From positions 124,001 to 188,000 of the forward strand of contig NZ_JAINZZ010000007.1 of NCBI RefSeq assembly GCF_019890725.1: 64,000 bases of DNA, read 5' to 3'. The notes beneath the pieces were generated by a model, which ran no database searches, had not been told where the DNA came from, and was given only the letters and a program-made list of their open reading frames with translations. Positions 60,828 through 64,000 of the stretch are shown in pieces. The DNA is from Actinacidiphila acidipaludis (GTDB lineage: Bacteria; Actinomycetota; Actinomycetes; Streptomycetales; Streptomycetaceae). Both the position numbers and the translations under genes were made by a program. Numbering within the stretch: position 1 is the stretch's first letter; every line of letters starts with the position of its first letter.

Positions 60828-61572
60828 GGGCGCGGGCCGCGCGGATCGCCGCCAGCACCGCCGCGGCGAACGGCAGCGACTCGTGGACCGGCCCGTAGCC
60901 CAGGCCGAAGACCACGGCGGCCGGGTCCTGGTCCGCCTCCCCCGGGGGCGTCCCGGCGCCCGGCCCGCCCCCCGGGCCGCCGGGGGAGGCGTCCCGGCGC
61001 AGCAGCCGCAGATGGCCGTGGAGCAGTTCGGGGGAGCGCCAGTCGAGCCCGCTCAGCTCCTCGACCGGGAACACCTGGTCGCCGGCCTTCCACTTGGCGG
61101 ACGACGCGCCGGTCCAGAACCAGCGGAAGGCCACGGTCCGGCCGTCGAAGAACGCCTTCGCGTCGTAGGCCTTGAAGGAGCGGGGCGCTGGGGGCGGCTC
61201 CACCAGGAACCGGGCGGGCGGCTCCAGCCCGTCGTGGCCGGCGATCGCGGCCCGCAGCTCGTCGCGGTAGTACTCGGCGAGCGTGCGGTTCTGGTCGGGC
61301 AGCACCAGCCGGTACGGGTCGGCGGCCTCCTTGAGCTGGCCGCCGGCGGCCTCGATCAGCGGGTCGGCGCCGTGCCGGGGCACCGCCCGCAGCACGGCCG
61401 TCCCGCGCCGGCCGTCGAGCAGTTCCACGCTCTCCAGGGCGGCGTGCGGGATCCGCCGTTCGGCGAGTGCCTGGAGCAGCCGCGAGCCACGCACGCCCCG
61501 GCTGTACCGGATCACCACAGCGTCGGGCTCGAACTCCCACACGGCGTTGTTCCCGGTCAGCACATCACCCAT
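60820..61572 (-). CDS. DUF4429 domain protein
   Basis: The 250-residue protein has two halves, each opening with a strand-rich DUF4429/PH-like pattern (AVWEFEPDAVVIRYSRGVRGS and KAYDAKAFFDGRTVAFRW). A Gly/Pro-rich low-complexity insert lies near residue 205, with the PVHESLPFAAAVLAAI block at the end. The family is actinobacterial and of unknown function; a link to membranes or protein binding is only suggested by the PH-like fold. TAGGCT seven bases before the ATG indicates a leaderless message. Confidence 0.8.
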   Translation of the reverse strand: MGDVLTGNNAVWEFEPDAVVIRYSRGVRGSRLLQALAERRIPHAALESVELLDGRRGTAVLRAVPRHGADPLIEAAGGQLKEAADPYRLVLPDQNRTLAEYYRDELRAAIAGHDGLEPPARFLVEPPPAPRSFKAYDAKAFFDGRTVAFRWFWTGASSAKWKAGDQVFPVEELSGLDWRSPELLHGHLRLLRRDASPGGPGGGPGAGTPPGEADQDPAAVVFGLGYGPVHESLPFAAAVLAAIRAARARA

Positions 61573-61617
61573 AAGGGTCAGCCTATGACCGGGCCCGCAC
61601 AACGGTCCCCGCGTGCG

Positions 61618-62004
61618 CTACGCGCGTCGCTTCCCTTTCGGCCCGTCGGCCACCTGCGTCCCACCCGCCCCGTCGAAGGCCTTCACCGCGCGTTTCGGCG
61701 CCGTTCGCCGCCAGGCCTCGGTGAGGAGTTCGGCGAGTTCCCCGGCGTCGGCGCGGGCCAGCGCGACCCGCACCCAGCCGAACCGGCCGACGTACGGCGC
61801 GGACGAGAAGGTCTCCGGGTCCGCGGCCATCAGCTCGCTCTGGTCCTCCAGGGACGCCTTGAGTGAGACGTGCGCGGACTCCGGGGCCCCCATCGCGAAG
61901 ATCTTCTCGCCCACCCGGAAGGTGTGCTCGCTGCCCCAGGTGATCCGCTCGTGCGCCTGCGGCAGCGCCAGCGCGAGCCCCGCGAACTCCTCGAAGGTCA
62001 CCAT
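61618..62004 (-). CDS. MmcQ/YjbR-family protein
   Basis: The 128-residue protein has the YjbR/CyaY-like alpha-beta fold: MVTFEEFAGLALALPQAHER, a central HTFRVGEKIFAMG strand pair, and VGRFGWVRVALARADAGEL. Such proteins are sometimes called DNA-binding, but their role is not established. Its C-terminus is basic (KGKRRA). TAGGCT lies six bases before the ATG, so this too looks leaderless. It is 45 bases upstream of the DUF4429 start, but the separate -10 there suggests independent transcription. Confidence 0.85.
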   Translation of the reverse strand: MVTFEEFAGLALALPQAHERITWGSEHTFRVGEKIFAMGAPESAHVSLKASLEDQSELMAADPETFSSAPYVGRFGWVRVALARADAGELAELLTEAWRRTAPKRAVKAFDGAGGTQVADGPKGKRRA

Positions 62005-62114
62005 GCGGTCAGCCTAGGCCGCGGGTCCGACAGCCCGCCGTCCGCCGGCGGCCGTTTTCGGCCGGGAACCCGCTGTCCGCCGGAGGTGCGCTGTCCGCCG
62101 GAGGCCCGCTGTCC

Positions 62115-63308
62115 TCAGAGGCCCGAGGTGCAGCCGGTGCTGCCGTCCTTGCAGGCCACCGCCTGGTAGTCGCCCAGCGCGATCTCCGCGAAGTTGGCCA
62201 GGCTGGTGGTGCCGGGGGCGAAGTAGCCCGGATGGCCGCTGGCGCCGGCCGCGCTGATCACCCGGGCGCCGAACGAGGCCGAGACGGGGTCGGCGCCGTG
62301 GCCGAGCCCGGCGAACTCCACGTGCGGCACGTCGCTGATCCAGTCGCTGCCGTCCCGGGCCGCCCACACGTGCGCGGTGGTGCGCAGGTCGGCCGCGCGC
62401 CGCACGCGCATGCCGGGGCTGCCGAAGACGGTGATGTCGTCGATCCGGCCGTGCGGCAGGTCCGGCGCGGCCACCCCGCACAGCACCGAGCCGTACGAGT
62501 GGCAGAACAGCGAGACGTCGGCCTGCCGCGGCAGCGCGCCGACCAGGCCCTCCAGCCGGACCGCGCCGCGCTCGGCGAGGGCGCCGGTGGAGGCGTCCAG
62601 GCCGACGCCGGACGGCGTGGTGTAGTCGGCCCAGGCGATGACCGCGGTGCGCGCGCCCGGCACGTCCTTCTGCTCGGCGTCGTACAGGGCGCCGGCCATG
62701 CCGACCGGGGCCGCGTAGGGCTTGACGGTGCGCTCGAAGGTGAGCATGTCCGTGTCGACGCCCGGCACCACGACGGCGATCCGGCGGGCGGTCGTGAGGT
62801 CGCCGAAGACCTCGGCGACCCGGCCGTCGCCGGTCGGGTCGAAGGAGAGGATCTGGCGCTTGTCCGCGAGCAGTGAGGCGTACCGCTGCGAGAGGCGGCC
62901 GGCGACCTTGCGGCCGGCGGGTGTGAGCTTGTCGCTGACCGAGCGGGCCGCCTCACTGGCGCGGAAGCGGGCCAGCGACAGCCGGTTGGCGCGGTAGCGC
63001 AGGGCCGGCGGGGCGCCGTTGAGGTTGCCGACCACCAGCGAGTAGCGGCGGGTCAGCAGCAGGCTCTGGGCGCCGCTCAGCGAGGCGAAGAAGCGGGCGA
63101 TGGTGCCGGGGGCCGCGTTCGGGTCCGGCAGCTTGCGGTGGCCGATGGTGCCGTGCATCCACGCCGTCAGGGCGACGGCCCGCGCGCTGGTCGCGGTATG
63201 GGGGCGGATCGCCGTCCAGCCGGTGGTGCCCAGCATGACGAAGACGACCGCCAGGGCCAGCAGGGCGCGGACGGTGGTGGGGCTCAGTCGTGCGTAGAGA
63301 AGGGTCAA
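62115..63308 (-). CDS. Alpha/beta hydrolase (DUF1023) with N-terminal membrane anchor
   Basis: The 397-residue protein has an N-terminal membrane or signal segment (VRALLALAVVFVMLGTTGWT). A C-terminal DUF1023 alpha/beta hydrolase domain carries VVVPGVDTDMLTFERTV, the nucleophile elbow SLFCHSYGSVLCG (Ser about residue 273) and a late His (FAGLGHGADPVS). It is probably a secreted or surface esterase of unknown substrate. The start is uncertain: the frame opens at a TTG with GAGG 11 bases ahead, and GTG at 63272 is an alternative. About 250 bases upstream hold the aceE terminator and no gene. Confidence 0.8.
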   Translation of the reverse strand: MTLLYARLSPTTVRALLALAVVFVMLGTTGWTAIRPHTATSARAVALTAWMHGTIGHRKLPDPNAAPGTIARFFASLSGAQSLLLTRRYSLVVGNLNGAPPALRYRANRLSLARFRASEAARSVSDKLTPAGRKVAGRLSQRYASLLADKRQILSFDPTGDGRVAEVFGDLTTARRIAVVVPGVDTDMLTFERTVKPYAAPVGMAGALYDAEQKDVPGARTAVIAWADYTTPSGVGLDASTGALAERGAVRLEGLVGALPRQADVSLFCHSYGSVLCGVAAPDLPHGRIDDITVFGSPGMRVRRAADLRTTAHVWAARDGSDWISDVPHVEFAGLGHGADPVSASFGARVISAAGASGHPGYFAPGTTSLANFAEIALGDYQAVACKDGSTGCTSGL

Positions 63309-63520
63309 ATCGCTGCTGCCTCGCGAATACGCCCCGCGGAGCGGGACGGCGGCCGGGTGGGGATCCGGAGCGGACCGGGGGCAGGGACCGCCGTCGGGGA
63401 CGGCCGTTCCTGGCCCCAGCGTAGACAGTCAGCAGGCCCGCTCGGTTGCAGGCGTGACCCGGATCACGTTTCGCAAAGGAATATTCCGGCAAAGAGATGA
63501 CGCCCCGTCGGGCATGGCGA

Positions 63521-63550
63521 CGGGGGCCCCGGACGTGTCCGGGACCCCCG
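63521..63550 (-). terminator. Terminator downstream of aceE
   Basis: CGGGGGTCCCGGAC pairs with GTCCGGGGCCCCCG on the minus strand (one U-G pair) across a minimal loop, 13 bases after the aceE stop. An alternative hairpin, CCCCGTCG with CGACGGGG at 63503-63525, overlaps it. Confidence 0.75.
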
Positions 63551-63562
63551 TTCGAGGGTGCG

Positions 63563-64000
63563 TCAGGCGTCGCCGCCGGCCGCTCCCGGGTCGGCCGCGG
63601 CCACGTCGAGCAGCTGGTAGCGGTCCACCGCCTGCTTCAGCGCCGAGCGGTCGATCTTGCCGTCACGCGCCAGCTCGGTGAGCACCGCGAGCACGATCGA
63701 CTGCGCGTCGATGTGGAAGAACCGGCGCGCCGCCCCGCGCGTGTCGGCGAAGCCGAAGCCGTCCGCGCCGAGCGAGGTGTAGCGGCCCGGCACCCAGCGG
63801 GCGATCTGGTCCGGCACCGACCGCATCCAGTCGGAGACGGCCACGAACGGGCCCTCCGCGCCGGAGAGCTTGCGCGTCACCCACGGGACGCCCTGCTCCT
63901 CCTCCGGGTGCAGCAGGTTGTGCTCCTCGACGGCCACGGCCTCGCGGCGCAGCTCGTTCCAGGAGGTCGCGGACCACACGTCAGCCTTGACGCCCCAGTC
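63563..64000 (-). CDS. aceE: Pyruvate dehydrogenase E1 component, C-terminal part
   Basis: The visible 145 residues are the C-terminus of the homodimeric E1 subunit, which decarboxylates pyruvate with thiamine diphosphate in the pyruvate dehydrogenase complex. The segments [40 protein letters not shown] and [19 protein letters not shown] are characteristic of actinobacterial AceE. The frame runs off the window edge in phase, so the start and most of the roughly 900-residue protein lie beyond. In Streptomyces this gene is known to stand beside the fab region, as here. Confidence 0.93.
   Translation of the reverse strand, partial: DWGVKADVWSATSWNELRREAVAVEEHNLLHPEEEQGVPWVTRKLSGAEGPFVAVSDWMRSVPDQIARWVPGRYTSLGADGFGFADTRGAARRFFHIDAQSIVLAVLTELARDGKIDRSALKQAVDRYQLLDVAAADPGAAGGDA

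Noticed and set aside
1-64000. CRISPR array, phage, transposon, toxin-antitoxin or defence island
   Set aside because: No regularly spaced repeats of the right size, no recombinase, transposase, Cas or restriction-type protein in any frame read.

Overview
The window is high-GC actinobacterial chromosome, almost certainly from Streptomyces or a close relative. The signs are G/C-rich third codon positions, frequent GTG starts, many apparently leaderless genes, actinobacterial families such as DUF3145, DUF4429, HrdA and FasR, and a gene order (nir/nas, dnaG-hrdA, fabD-fabH-acpP-fabF with fasR, then aceE) that I recognise from Streptomyces coelicolor. The species cannot be named from this sequence. 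No prophage, insertion sequence, CRISPR array or biosynthetic gene cluster is visible, so this is mostly core or near-core chromosome.

Region 1-13 kb is nitrogen assimilation. A nitrite reductase operon (FAD oxidoreductase, nirB, nirD) and an assimilatory nitrate reductase each have a 38-bp GlnR-like box upstream. Between them lie an isochorismatase/GlxA-type regulator pair, a secreted phosphoesterase and a GntR-OsmC pair with a clear palindromic operator. A sirohydrochlorin chelatase-like gene at 13 kb fits with siroheme supply for nirB.

Region 14-34 kb carries dgt, a ferredoxin-reductase-like flavoprotein, a secreted GH9 cellulase behind a palindromic operator, dnaG, the sigma factor gene hrdA, a CitAB-type two-component system divergent from a dicarboxylate symporter, an MprF-like membrane protein, a heterodimeric ABC exporter with one degenerate ATP site, and a xylulokinase-like gene. 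Three tRNA genes (two identical Asn, one CAT) lie at 34.5-34.9 kb.

Region 35-49 kb has a secreted lipase, a PucR-type regulator, the efe iron-uptake locus (an EfeU-EfeO fusion plus the Tat-exported peroxidase EfeB) behind an iron box, a MarR/oxidoreductase/Ohr stress cluster, a TetR-controlled GH3 beta-glucosidase, and a GDSL lipoprotein.

Region 49-64 kb contains DUF3145, a beta-hydroxyacid dehydrogenase, a TetR repressor with an operator inside the promoter of an orphan FabH-like gene, the FAS-II operon fabD-fabH-acpP-fabF with fasR, a pirin, a serine hydrolase, a MerR/aldo-keto reductase operon with a 19-bp promoter spacer, small conserved proteins, and the 3' end of aceE.

Two patterns cut across the window. 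At least ten genes have a TANNNT hexamer 6-7 nt before the start codon and no Shine-Dalgarno. At three genes (chelatase, dgt, aldo-keto reductase) the 3' coding end including the stop codon is duplicated downstream, and the chelatase and aldo-keto reductase copies form tandem minisatellites. I found no convincing entirely new system. The most unusual items are these stop-codon-spanning repeats, the EfeU-EfeO fusion, the orphan KAS III/TetR module, and a 615-bp gene-free stretch with an internal duplication.
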